Assembly (NCBI GenBank): GCA_046331175.1
Contig: JAXLRI010000009.1
Location: forward strand, 108,636 to 172,635
Origin: JAWKIW01 sp046331175
GTDB lineage: Bacteria; Actinomycetota; Acidimicrobiia; Acidimicrobiales; Acidimicrobilacustridaceae
Reading direction: 5' to 3'
Length of the DNA: 64,000 nucleotides
Made by a program: the position numbers and the translations under genes. Numbering within the stretch: position 1 is the stretch's first letter; every line of letters begins with the position of its first letter. Of the stretch, positions 27,251 to 36,011 are shown piece after piece. The notes beneath the pieces are model-generated. The model did no database searches and was not told where the DNA came from. It worked only from the letters and a program-made list of their open reading frames with translations.

Positions 27251-29913
27251 GCCGGCCCGCGACCCGCGCCACCTACCGCCTCCAGCTGCGGGAGGGCGTC
27301 ACGCTGGACGACGCGGTCGCACTCGTCGACGACCTGGTGGACCTGGGCGTGAGCCACCTCTACCTCTCCCCCGTGCTGCAGGCCACCGCCGGGTCGACCC
27401 ACGGCTACGACGTGGTCGACCCGGGCCGGGTCGACCACGCCCTCGGCGGCGACGAGGCCTTCACCCGCCTGTGCCGTGCCGCCCAGGAGCGGGGCCTCGG
27501 TGTCGTCGTCGACATCGTCCCGAACCACCTCGCCGCCCTCGACCCGGCCAACCGGGCGTGGTGGGACCTCCTCGCCCACGGCCCCCACGCCGAGCACGCC
27601 GCCTGGTTCGACGTCGACTGGGACCCGCCCGAGCCGCGCCTGCGGGGCCGTCTGCTGCTGCCGGTGCTCGAGGACCACTACGGCCGGCTGCTCGAGGCGG
27701 GCGCCTTCGGGCTCGAGCGCGTCGGCGCCGAGCTGCGCCTCGCCTACCACCAGCTGCGCTTCCCGCTGGCACCGGGTTCGCAGGCCACCGTGCTCGCCCC
27801 CGCCGCCGAAGCGGTCGGCTCGGAGCAGCTGGCCTTCGTGGCGCGCGGCCTGGCCCGGGTCGACGCCCCCGTCGCCACCCCGGAGGCCCGACGCGAGGAC
27901 CTGGCCGTGCTCAACGATCTCCTCACCGAGCTGCTGCACGATCCGGACCTGGCCGCCGCCGTCGATGCCGAAGCCGCCCGGGTGAGCGCCGATCCCGACG
28001 CCCTCGACGCCCTCCTCGACGCCCAGCACTACCGGCTGGCCCGGTGGCGCACCGCCGCCGAGGAGCACGTCTACCGCCGCTTCTTCGACGTGAACAGCCT
28101 CATCGGCGTGCGGGTCGAGGACGCCGACGTGTTCGCCGCCACCCACGTCCGCCTGCGGTCGTGGCTCGACGACGGCCTGGTCGACGGCATCCGCGTCGAC
28201 CACCCCGACGGCCTCCGCCGGCCGGCCGAGTACCTGCGCCGCCTGCGAGACCTCGCGCCCGACCGCTGGATCGTCGTCGAGAAGATCCTCGCCCGTGACG
28301 AGGAGCTGCCGGCCTGGCCGGTCGACGGCACCACCGGCTACGACGCCTTGGCCGTGCTGACCGGCCTCTTCGTCGACCCCGAAGGCCAACGGGCCATGGA
28401 GGCGACCGCCGCCGTGCTCACCGGGGTCGACCAGCCCTTCGGCGAGGTCGCCCACGACGCCGAGGTCGAGGTCCTCACCACCGGCTTCGGGGCCGAGGTC
28501 CGCCGGGTCGCCCAGGGTCTCGTGGAGGTGTGCGAGCAGCACCGCCGCTTCCGCGACTTCTCCCGCCGCGAGATCGAGGCCGCGCTCGTCGCCTTCGTCG
28601 TGGCCATGCCCGTCTACCGCACCTACGTCACCGAGACCGGCACCGCCCCCACGCCGGCCGACCGGGCCGCGGTCGAGGCGGCCGTGACCGGTGCCCGCGC
28701 GGCACGGCCCGACCTCGACGGCGAGCTGCTCGACCTGCTCGCCGGCGTCGTGCTCGGCGGGGACGGCCTGCGGGGTCCGGCGGTCGACGACGCCCGCATG
28801 CGCATCCAGCAGCTGAGCGCGCCGGCCGAGGCCAAGGGCGTCGAGGACACCGCGCTGTACCGCTACCCCGCGCTGGCCGCCGTGAACGAGGTCGGCATCG
28901 ACCCCGGCCACGCGGTGGTCGACCCGGCCGACCTCCACGCCTGGTGCCGGAGGACCCTCGACCGGTGGCCAACCACCATGACCGCGCTGTCGACCCACGA
29001 CACCAAGCGCAGCGAGGACGTGCGGGCCCGGTTGCTGGTGCTGTCGGAGGTGCCAGGGGTGTGGGACGCCACCGTCCGGCGCTGGCTGGCCGACAACCGG
29101 CCGCTGCGCCGGGGCGACTTCGACGACCCATCGCTGGAGCTGCTGCTCTACCAGGCCATGGTCGGCGCTCACCCGCTGCCACCCGACCGCCTGCGCGACC
29201 ACGCCCTGAAGGCGGCGCGCGAGGCGAAGCGCTTCACCTCGTGGACCGACCCCGACGAAGCGGCCGAGGCCGACCTGCTCGCCTTCCTCGACGCCCTCGG
29301 CACCGACGACCGCTTCCAGGGCGAGCTGGCCGAGCTGGTCGACCGCATCCGCCGGCCCGGTCGCGTCAACGCGCTGGCCCAGAAGCTGGTGCAGCTGACC
29401 ATGCCCGGCGTGCCCGACCTCTACCAGGGCACCGAGGCGTGGGCCCTCTCCCTCGTCGACCCCGACAACCGGCGGCCGATCGACCATGCCGCCATGGCCG
29501 CCCTGCGGGCCCGGGCGGCCGCCGCCGACGGCAAGGAGCTGGCCGCGTCGCTCGACGACCCCGACGACCCGGGCCTGGCCAAGGTGGCCGTCGTGCGGGC
29601 CGCCCTCGACCTGCGCCGGCGCCACCCCGAGGCGTTCCTGGCAGACGGGATCTACGAGCCCCTCTGGCCGACGGGCCCCGGCGCCGACCGGGCCGTCGCG
29701 TTCGTCCGGGGCCATCGCCGCGACCGGGCCGTCACCGTCGTGCCCCGACTGGTCGCCACCGTGGGCACCGACACGCTGGCCGCCACCACCGTCACCCTCC
29801 CGAAGGGTCGCTGGGTCGACGCCTTCGACCCGGACCGTCGCCTCGAGCGGGAGGTCACCCTGGCCGACCTGTGGGACCCCCTGCCCGTCGCCCTGCTGGT
29901 GCGCGACCGATGA
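27247..29913 (+). CDS. treY: TreY maltooligosyl trehalose synthase
   Basis: An 888-residue GH13 enzyme that converts the reducing-end alpha-1,4 bond of maltodextrin into alpha,alpha-1,1, giving maltooligosyltrehalose. It begins TRATYRLQLREGVTLDDA, as family members do, and has SHLYLSPVLQATAGSTHGYDV and VVDIVPNHLA. The catalytic region has GIRVDHPDGL, WIVVEKIL and ALSTHDTKRSEDVRARL. Length is a little above the usual 750-830 residues. It is coupled at both ends: GTGA with glgX and ATGA with treZ. Confidence 0.95.
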
Positions 29914-31847
29914 GCGCTCCTGGCACCGAGCCACCGACCGAGCCGCCGACCGGGGGACGCGACCTCGCCCTGTGGGCACCGCTCGCCCGGCGCGTCGAGC
30001 TGGTCGTGCTGGCCGGCCCCGAGGGCCCCGAGCAGCGGCGGGTGCCGATGGCTCCCCGCCCGCAGATCGACCGACCCGGCTGGTTCGGCGTGGTCGACCC
30101 CGAGCTCGGCCCGGGCACCTGGTACGGCTTCGCCGTCGACGGCGGCCCGGTGCGGCCCGACCCGCGCTCGCGCTGGCAGCCGGCCGGCGTCCACGCGCCG
30201 TCCCGCATCCCCGACGACCACCCCTTCCCGTGGACCGACGACGGCTTCACACCGGCGCCGCTGGCCGAGGCCGTCCTCTACGAGCTGCACCTCGGGACCT
30301 TCTCCGAGACCGGCACCTTCCGGGGCGCCATCGACCACCTGGGCCACCTCCGAGACCTCGGCGTCACCCACGTGGAGCTCATGCCCGTCGCCGCCTTCGA
30401 CGGCCGGCACGGGTGGGGCTACGACGGCGTCGACCTGTTCGCCCCCCATCCCGCCTACGGCGACCCCCTCGACCTCGACGCGCTGGTCGATGCGTGCCAC
30501 GGCCACGGCTTGGCCGTGCTGATCGACGTGGTCCACAACCACTTCGGGCCCTCGGGCTGCTACCTCGGCGAGCTGGGCCCCTACGTCACCGACCGCTACC
30601 GCACGCCGTGGGGCGGCGCGGTGAACGTCGACGGCCCGGGCAGCGACGAGGTCCGGCGGTTCTTCGTCGAGAGCGCCCTCGCCTGGCTCGACGACCACCA
30701 CGCCGACGGGCTGCGCCTCGATGCCGTGCACGCCATCGTCGACACGTCGGCCCGCCCGTTCCTCGAGGAGCTGGGCGCGGCGGTGGCCGACCTCGCCCGC
30801 CGCACCGGCCGCGACCTCGTCGTGATCGCCGAGAGCGACCGCAACGACCCCCGCCTCGTCCACCCGGTCGACCGGGGCGGGATCGGCCTCGACGCCCACT
30901 GGTGCGACGACGTCCACCACGCCCTGCACGTCGCCGCCACCGGCGAGACCGGCAGCTACTACGCCGACTTCGCCGGCATGGCACCCGTCGACGGAACCCG
31001 CGTGGCCGGACCCGTCGACGGAACCCGCGCGGCCGGATCCGTCGACGGTCCCACCGGCGGTGACGGGCTCGCGGGCGGCGTCCGACCCGACGACGCCGCC
31101 GCCGTGGTGGCCGACGTGCTTCGCCACGGCTACCACCACCGCGACACCTGGTCGGCCTTCCGGGGTCGGCGCCACGGGCGCCCGCCCGAGGGCGTCGGCG
31201 GCGACCAGCTGGTCGCGTTCCTGCAGAACCACGACCAGGTGGGCAACCGGGCCGCCGGCGAGCGCATCGCCCACCTCGCCGGCGTCGACCGCCAGCTGGC
31301 CGCCGCCGCGCTGGTGCTGCTCGGCCGGTTCGTGCCGCTGGTGTTCCAGGGCGAGGAGTGGGCCGCCTCGACGCCCTTCCCCTACTTCGCCGACCACGCC
31401 GACCCCGAGCTGGCCGAGGCCGTTCGGCAGGGCCGCATCGCCGAGTTCGCCGCCTTCGGCTGGCCGCCCGAGGCGGTCGCCGACCCCGAGGACCCCGCCA
31501 CCGCCGCCGCAGCCCGGCTGCGGTGGGACGAGGTCACCGATGGCGACCACGCCCGAGCCCTGGCCTGGTACCGCGACCTCGTCGCCCTGCGCCGCACCAC
31601 CCCCGCCCTGCGCGCCGGCCCGCTCGACCAGGCCGAGCTGCACGCCGACGACACCGGCGTGGTCCGCATGCGCCGCGGGCCGATCGAGGTGGTCGCCAAC
31701 CTGGGGACGGCGGCGGTGGCCGTGGCCGTGCCGCCCGCCGCCACGCTGGTGCTGGCCTCCCACGCCGGCGTCGACCGCGCCCCGGGACCCGACGGCACCC
31801 TCGCCCTGCCCCCGAGCACCGCGGCCGTGCTGCGCCTCGACCGCTGA
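29910..31847 (+). CDS. treZ: TreZ maltooligosyl trehalose trehalohydrolase
   Basis: A 645-residue GH13 enzyme that releases trehalose from maltooligosyltrehalose. It has an N-terminal CBM48-like domain, then ELHLGTFSETGTFRGAIDHL, HGWGYDGVDLFAPHPAYG and LIDVVHNHFGPSG. Catalytic segments are LRLDAVHAIVD, VIAESDRNDP and LQNHDQVGNR. A repeat-encoded insertion (residues about 359-382, based on PVDGTRVAG) sits in a loop after YYADFAGMAP and lengthens the protein beyond the usual 580-600. Last gene of the operon. Confidence 0.95.
   Translation: MSAPGTEPPTEPPTGGRDLALWAPLARRVELVVLAGPEGPEQRRVPMAPRPQIDRPGWFGVVDPELGPGTWYGFAVDGGPVRPDPRSRWQPAGVHAPSRIPDDHPFPWTDDGFTPAPLAEAVLYELHLGTFSETGTFRGAIDHLGHLRDLGVTHVELMPVAAFDGRHGWGYDGVDLFAPHPAYGDPLDLDALVDACHGHGLAVLIDVVHNHFGPSGCYLGELGPYVTDRYRTPWGGAVNVDGPGSDEVRRFFVESALAWLDDHHADGLRLDAVHAIVDTSARPFLEELGAAVADLARRTGRDLVVIAESDRNDPRLVHPVDRGGIGLDAHWCDDVHHALHVAATGETGSYYADFAGMAPVDGTRVAGPVDGTRAAGSVDGPTGGDGLAGGVRPDDAAAVVADVLRHGYHHRDTWSAFRGRRHGRPPEGVGGDQLVAFLQNHDQVGNRAAGERIAHLAGVDRQLAAAALVLLGRFVPLVFQGEEWAASTPFPYFADHADPELAEAVRQGRIAEFAAFGWPPEAVADPEDPATAAAARLRWDEVTDGDHARALAWYRDLVALRRTTPALRAGPLDQAELHADDTGVVRMRRGPIEVVANLGTAAVAVAVPPAATLVLASHAGVDRAPGPDGTLALPPSTAAVLRLDR
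30984..31051 (+). repeat. 27-base direct repeat inside treZ
   Basis: Two 27-base units differing at one base (30984-31010, 31011-31037), then a partial third. Each encodes PVDGTR-V/A-AG, in frame. The insertion is recent in appearance and tolerated in a surface loop. Confidence 0.85.
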
Positions 31848-31993
31848 CGAGCTCCGGACGCGAACGTCCCGGCGCCGCGCCGAACGACCGGTCTGACCGG
31901 CTGCCACCGGGGAAGGGACCTGGGCACGCCCAGCCACGGCCACAACCGTCCGATCACGCCATCGGCCCCGACCTCGACCGCCCCGGAGGCACC

Positions 31994-32323
31994 ATGCCCG
32001 GCATCCACGACCGCGAACCGTCCCCCGCCGATCGCCCGCCCGTGAGCCGCGTCGGCGACGAGCTGCAGCAGCGCTCCGGCGACCCCAGCGGGGTGGCCGT
32101 CGACAGCGAGGGCGCCGAGCGCGTCGAGGCCCAGGCGATCGAGGACGCCCGTCGCCACGGCTGGGACCACGACCTCACCGACGTCGAGGCCCCGGCCGAC
32201 GGCACCGGCCCGGTCGCCACCGCCGACGACGCCACCTCGACCACGGTGCCGACCGACACCCTCGACCCCGGCGACCTCGACGCCGGCACCGACGACGCCG
32301 ACATCGGCCGCGGCGCCGACTGA
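31994..32323 (+). CDS. Small acidic hypothetical protein
   Basis: A 109-residue strongly acidic, probably unfolded protein. The N-terminal half has AERVEAQAIEDARRHGWDHDLTD; the rest is Asp/Thr/Ala low complexity. GGAGGCACC precedes ATG 31994. No family is recognised and it is not coupled to treZ. Confidence 0.55.
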   Translation: MPGIHDREPSPADRPPVSRVGDELQQRSGDPSGVAVDSEGAERVEAQAIEDARRHGWDHDLTDVEAPADGTGPVATADDATSTTVPTDTLDPGDLDAGTDDADIGRGAD

Positions 32324-32370
32324 CGACCGGCGGGAACCGCCCGCCCCACCGCCGTCCGGCCGCCCCGGCG

Positions 32371-32434
32371 GGCCGGTCAGCCGGCGGGCCGCTCAGCCGG
32401 CGGGCCGCTCAGCCGGCGGGTCGGTCAGCCGGTG
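32371..32434 (-). repeat. 16-base tandem repeat carrying stop codons
   Basis: Four units of GGCCGCTCAGCCGGCG with small changes. Each holds TCA (TGA on the minus strand) at 32377, 32393, 32409 and 32425. The 16-base period places stops in all three minus frames after the phosphatase gene, whose own stop is in the last unit. Confidence 0.8.
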
Positions 32435-34209
32435 GCGCGCAGGACCAGCAGCGCGATGTCGTCGGCGCGCGCCGCGATGGCGCGGATGCCGGAGATGGCG
32501 GCGTCGATGCGGTCGGCCACCTCGTCGGCCGACCGGTCCGGCGCTGCCGCCTCGGTGACCAGCTCGACGAGCGCGGCCTCGTCGAGGCCGAACGGCGGCG
32601 CCACATCGGTGACGCCGTCGGTGTAGAGGACGAGCACGCTCCCCGGCGGCAGGTCCACCTCCACCTCGTGCAGGCGCGGCTCGTCGTAGGCGCCGAGCAG
32701 CGTGCCGGGCCGTCCCACCAGGCGACCGGTCCGACCGCCGGCGCCGTCCGGCACCACCAGCACCGGCAGCGGGTGACCGGCGACGGCCAGACCGATGCGG
32801 TGGGCGGTGGGGTCCAGCTCGCCGTGCAGGGCGGTGACGAAGGTGTCGAGCTCCGAGGCCAGCAGCGCCCGGTTCAGCCGCGACAGCACCTCGGCCGGGC
32901 CGTCGCCGTGCCACGCCGCGGCCCGGATGGTGTGGCGGGCCAGGCCGGTCACCGACGCCGCCGTGGGACCGGTGCCGCACACGTCGCCGATGGCCACGCC
33001 CCAGCGGTCGTCGTCGAGGGCGAACACGTCGTAGAAGTCGCCCCCCACGTCGGCCCCCTCGCCGGCGGCCCAGTAGCGCACCGCCACCTCGACGCCGGGC
33101 ATCTCGGGCAGCACCCGGGGCAGCAGCGTGCGCTGGAGGGTGGCGGCGACGCGCCGCGACTGCTCGACCAGCCGCAGGTTCTCCAGGGACGAGGCGATGC
33201 GCACCGCCACCGCCTCGGCCAGGGTGACGTCGTCGAGGTCGTAGGGGCGGCTGCCGGCGGTGGCGACGAACTGCATGGCGCCGAGGATCCGCTCGCGCTT
33301 GCGCAGCGGCACCACGATGGCGCTCTGCAGGGCCAGGCTGCGGAGGACCTCCCGCGCCTCGGTCGGGACGTCGGCCGCCTCGATCAGCTGGTCGTCGATG
33401 CGGGGGTGGAACTCGGTCTGGCCGCTGCGGATCACCGCCGGCACGCCCATGAGGGCGTCGGGGTCGTAGGGGAAGCGATCCTGCAGGCTCCGGGCGAAGG
33501 CGACCATGTCCGGTTCGACGTGGGCGACCTCGACCAGGGGGACGTCGGCGTCCTCGACGGTGACGTGGATCGAGCACCAGTCGCCGAGCCTGGGCACGGC
33601 GACTCGCGTGACCCGCTGCATGAGGTCGGCCCGGTCGACCGAGAACCGCAGCTCGTCGTTGATGCGGGCGAGGAACTCGAGCCGCTCGCGGTGGAGGCGC
33701 TCGGAGGCCGCGGCGGCACGGGTCTCGATCACCAGCCGGTCGCGCTCCTGCTCGGCGACCACCCGCTCGGTCACGTCGCCGACGCACCCGATGGTGCCGG
33801 CCACCTCGCCGCGATCGTCGACCACCACCTGGCCCCGGCCCTGGAGCCACCGCACGCTGCCGTCGGGCCAGACCACGCGGTGGTCCATCACGTAGCCCGA
33901 TCGCGCCTCCATCGCGCCCCGCACCGTGGCCAGGACGTGCTCGACGTCGTCGGGGTGCAGCAGCGCCATCCAGTCGTCGTAGGTGCCGCCGAAGGTGCCG
34001 GGGGCCAGGCCGAACAGCGCCTCGAGCCGCTCGTCCCAGATCACCCGGGAGGTCGCCAGGTCCCAGCGCCACGTGCCGAGCCCGCCGGCGGACAGCGCCA
34101 GCTGGAGGTGCTCGGCCAGCGCGTGCGGGTCCGACCCGACGAGCGGTCCGCACGGGGACGCCGGCCCGGCACCCGGTCCCGCCGGCCCGGCGCCGGTTCC
34201 GGGCGTCAC
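32425..34209 (-). CDS. PAS-GAF-SpoIIE PP2C-type phosphatase
   Basis: A 594-residue RsbU/SpoIIE-like serine phosphatase. Residues about 35-150 are a PAS domain with PAC-like end (GTWRWDLATSRVIWDERLEALFG, GTIGCVGDVTER). Residues 175-340 look like a GAF domain. The C-terminus is the PPM phosphatase with VGGDFYDVF and GVAIGDVCGTGPTAASVT, then LVLYTDGVTD and ADDIALLVLR, giving the metal-binding aspartates. It would dephosphorylate a STAS antagonist in response to ligand, redox or light. Its GTG overlaps the stop of the RsbW-like gene (GTGA), so sensor phosphatase and kinase are made together. Confidence 0.92.
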   Translation of the reverse strand: MTPGTGAGPAGPGAGPASPCGPLVGSDPHALAEHLQLALSAGGLGTWRWDLATSRVIWDERLEALFGLAPGTFGGTYDDWMALLHPDDVEHVLATVRGAMEARSGYVMDHRVVWPDGSVRWLQGRGQVVVDDRGEVAGTIGCVGDVTERVVAEQERDRLVIETRAAAASERLHRERLEFLARINDELRFSVDRADLMQRVTRVAVPRLGDWCSIHVTVEDADVPLVEVAHVEPDMVAFARSLQDRFPYDPDALMGVPAVIRSGQTEFHPRIDDQLIEAADVPTEAREVLRSLALQSAIVVPLRKRERILGAMQFVATAGSRPYDLDDVTLAEAVAVRIASSLENLRLVEQSRRVAATLQRTLLPRVLPEMPGVEVAVRYWAAGEGADVGGDFYDVFALDDDRWGVAIGDVCGTGPTAASVTGLARHTIRAAAWHGDGPAEVLSRLNRALLASELDTFVTALHGELDPTAHRIGLAVAGHPLPVLVVPDGAGGRTGRLVGRPGTLLGAYDEPRLHEVEVDLPPGSVLVLYTDGVTDVAPPFGLDEAALVELVTEAAAPDRSADEVADRIDAAISGIRAIAARADDIALLVLRATG

Positions 34210-34610
34210 CGTCGTCCTCGCAGCTCGGCCCAGACCGCCTTGTGGTCGTCGTCGTGGTCGACGCCCCAGCGGCTGGCCAGCGCGTCGACGATGAGCAGGC
34301 CCCGCCCGCTCGGCCGGTCGACCGCGCCGCGCACCACGTGGACGTCACTGTGGGCCTCGTCGCACACCTCGATGCGCACCCCGCCCTCCACCGGCCGCAG
34401 CGCGACCACGACCGAGCCCCCGCCGTAGGTGGCGGCGTTGGCGACCAGCTCGCTCAGGACCAGCTCGGCGTCGTCGACCAGACCGTCGAGGCCCCACCCG
34501 CGCAGGAGGGGCCCGGCCCAGGCCCGCGCCGCCCGGCTGCTCGCCGGACCACCCGGGAACTCGGCTCGCTGCTCCTCGGCCGGCCGGTGGCTCACCAGCG
34601 CGACCGCCAC
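34206..34610 (-). CDS. RsbW-like anti-sigma ATPase/kinase
   Basis: A 134-residue single GHKL ATPase domain of the RsbW type. The N box is AELVLSELVANAATYGGG. The ATP lid is near DRPSGRGLLIVDALASRWGVD. It is expected to phosphorylate a STAS protein and to bind a sigma factor. GTG 34610 has a GGAG seven bases upstream. It is translationally coupled to the SpoIIE phosphatase downstream, a classic opposing pair. Confidence 0.87.
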   Translation of the reverse strand: MAVALVSHRPAEEQRAEFPGGPASSRAARAWAGPLLRGWGLDGLVDDAELVLSELVANAATYGGGSVVVALRPVEGGVRIEVCDEAHSDVHVVRGAVDRPSGRGLLIVDALASRWGVDHDDDHKAVWAELRGRR

Positions 34611-35024
34611 CGGACGCTCCCGCCTCGAACGTCGTCGTTCCCCGCGTCCCGGGCGGTCGCTCGGTGCGCCGGTCCGGCGCCGCGCCGGACCGCCGATCGC
34701 TCGACGGGCGGGCGGGCGGGCGTGTCACCACCTGCGCCGCGGTCCTCGCCGTCGGACCGCTCGCACCGCTCGGTTGCCCGCGCGAACCCCGGCGTCACCC
34801 CGCCACCTCGCGTCGTTCGTGTCCGGGCGCGGGCCACCATCGGCGCCAGACCTACCCCGGCCCCTCCGACGCATGCCTCCGGCGCCCGCCTCGTCATCGG
34901 TTCGTCACATCCAGCGCCGGTCGATCTGGGCCGTCTGGACCAGTCTGCGGCCCGAGGCCCGGGGTAGAACGTGCACATCGCCCGGTCGGTCCCCGCCTCT
35001 CGGCGAGGGGCGAACCCCACCACC
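34611..35024. other. 414-base divergent intergenic region
   Basis: Separates the kinase/phosphatase pair from the MEDS-ATPase gene and should contain both promoters. A weak SigF-like arrangement (GTCT, 15 bases, GGGTAG) ends near 34967, pointing right. A GTG at 34971 could extend the downstream gene by 18 residues. Nothing else is recognised. Confidence 0.4.
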
Positions 35025-36011
35025 ATGGCCTTCCACCACGAAGCCCTCCTGTACGACGGCGTCGCCGAGTACGCCGAGCTGCTCGTGCCCCGCGTCCGGG
35101 CCGCGCTCGGCGGCGGCGCGGTGGTGCTGGTGATCGTGCCCGCCGACCGCCTCGCCCTCCTGCGCCCCCACCTCGACGACCACCGCACCCCGGCCGGCGA
35201 CCTCACCTTCGAGGACATGGACGAGGTGGGCGCCAACCCGGCTCGGATCCTGCCCCGCTGGCAGGCCTTCCTCGAGGAGCACCCCGGGCGCCCGCTGTTC
35301 GGCGTCGGCGAGCCGGCATCGCCCGGCCCCGCCGCCCGGCTCGACGAGGCGGTCGTGCACGAGGCGCTGCTCGACGCCACCCTGGCCGGCGCCGCCCGCG
35401 CCGTCGACCTCACCGTGCTCTGCCCCTACGACCGGACCACCCTGCCCACCGACGTGCTGGCGGCCGCGGCCACCACCCACCCGGTCGTCGTCGATGCCGC
35501 CGACGGTCCCCGGCCCAGCGCCACCTACGCCCCCACGGCGATCACCGCCGACCAGCTCGGCCCCGCCCTCCTGCCGGCACCCACGGGTGTGCGCCCGGTC
35601 CGGTTCTCCGCGTCTGGCATCAGCGACGTCCGCCACCAGCTCCGGCTGGCCGTGACCCCGCTGGCCCGCGGTCGGGTCGACGACGTCGAGCTGGCCACCG
35701 CCGAGCTGCTGGCCAACAGCGTCGTGCACGGGGGCGGTGCCGGCGAGATCCGCCACTGGGTCGACGGCCGTCGGCTCGTGGTCGAGGTCCGCGACGCCGG
35801 CCGCATCACCGATCCGCTCGTCGGCCGCCGGCGGCCCGACCCCGAGCGACCCGGCGGCCGAGGGCTCTGGATCGCCAACCGGCTGGCCGACCTGGTGCAG
35901 ATCCGCTCAGGCGCCCACGGCACCACCGTCCGCCTCAGCTTCGAGCTCGACCCGGCGCAGGGGCCGCACGGCGGGCCCGGTGATCACGGCACCGTCGACC
36001 TCGAAGCGTGA
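35025..36011 (+). CDS. MEDS-domain sensor fused to RsbW-like ATPase
   Basis: A 328-residue protein. The N-terminal half is a MEDS (DcmR-type sensory) domain: FHHEALLYDGVAEYAELLVP, DLTFEDMDEVGANPARILPRW and VDLTVLCPYD. The C-terminal half is a GHKL ATPase of anti-sigma type: DDVELATAELLANSVVHGG and GGRGLWIANRLADLVQIRSG. MEDS domains are found in hydrocarbon-sensing transcription regulators; fused to an ATPase they may sense a signal and set sigma-factor release. I use ATG 35025, where the MEDS fold begins; GTG 34971 is upstream. The last 105 bases overlap the convergent Rieske gene. Confidence 0.8.
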   Translation: MAFHHEALLYDGVAEYAELLVPRVRAALGGGAVVLVIVPADRLALLRPHLDDHRTPAGDLTFEDMDEVGANPARILPRWQAFLEEHPGRPLFGVGEPASPGPAARLDEAVVHEALLDATLAGAARAVDLTVLCPYDRTTLPTDVLAAAATTHPVVVDAADGPRPSATYAPTAITADQLGPALLPAPTGVRPVRFSASGISDVRHQLRLAVTPLARGRVDDVELATAELLANSVVHGGGAGEIRHWVDGRRLVVEVRDAGRITDPLVGRRRPDPERPGGRGLWIANRLADLVQIRSGAHGTTVRLSFELDPAQGPHGGPGDHGTVDLEA

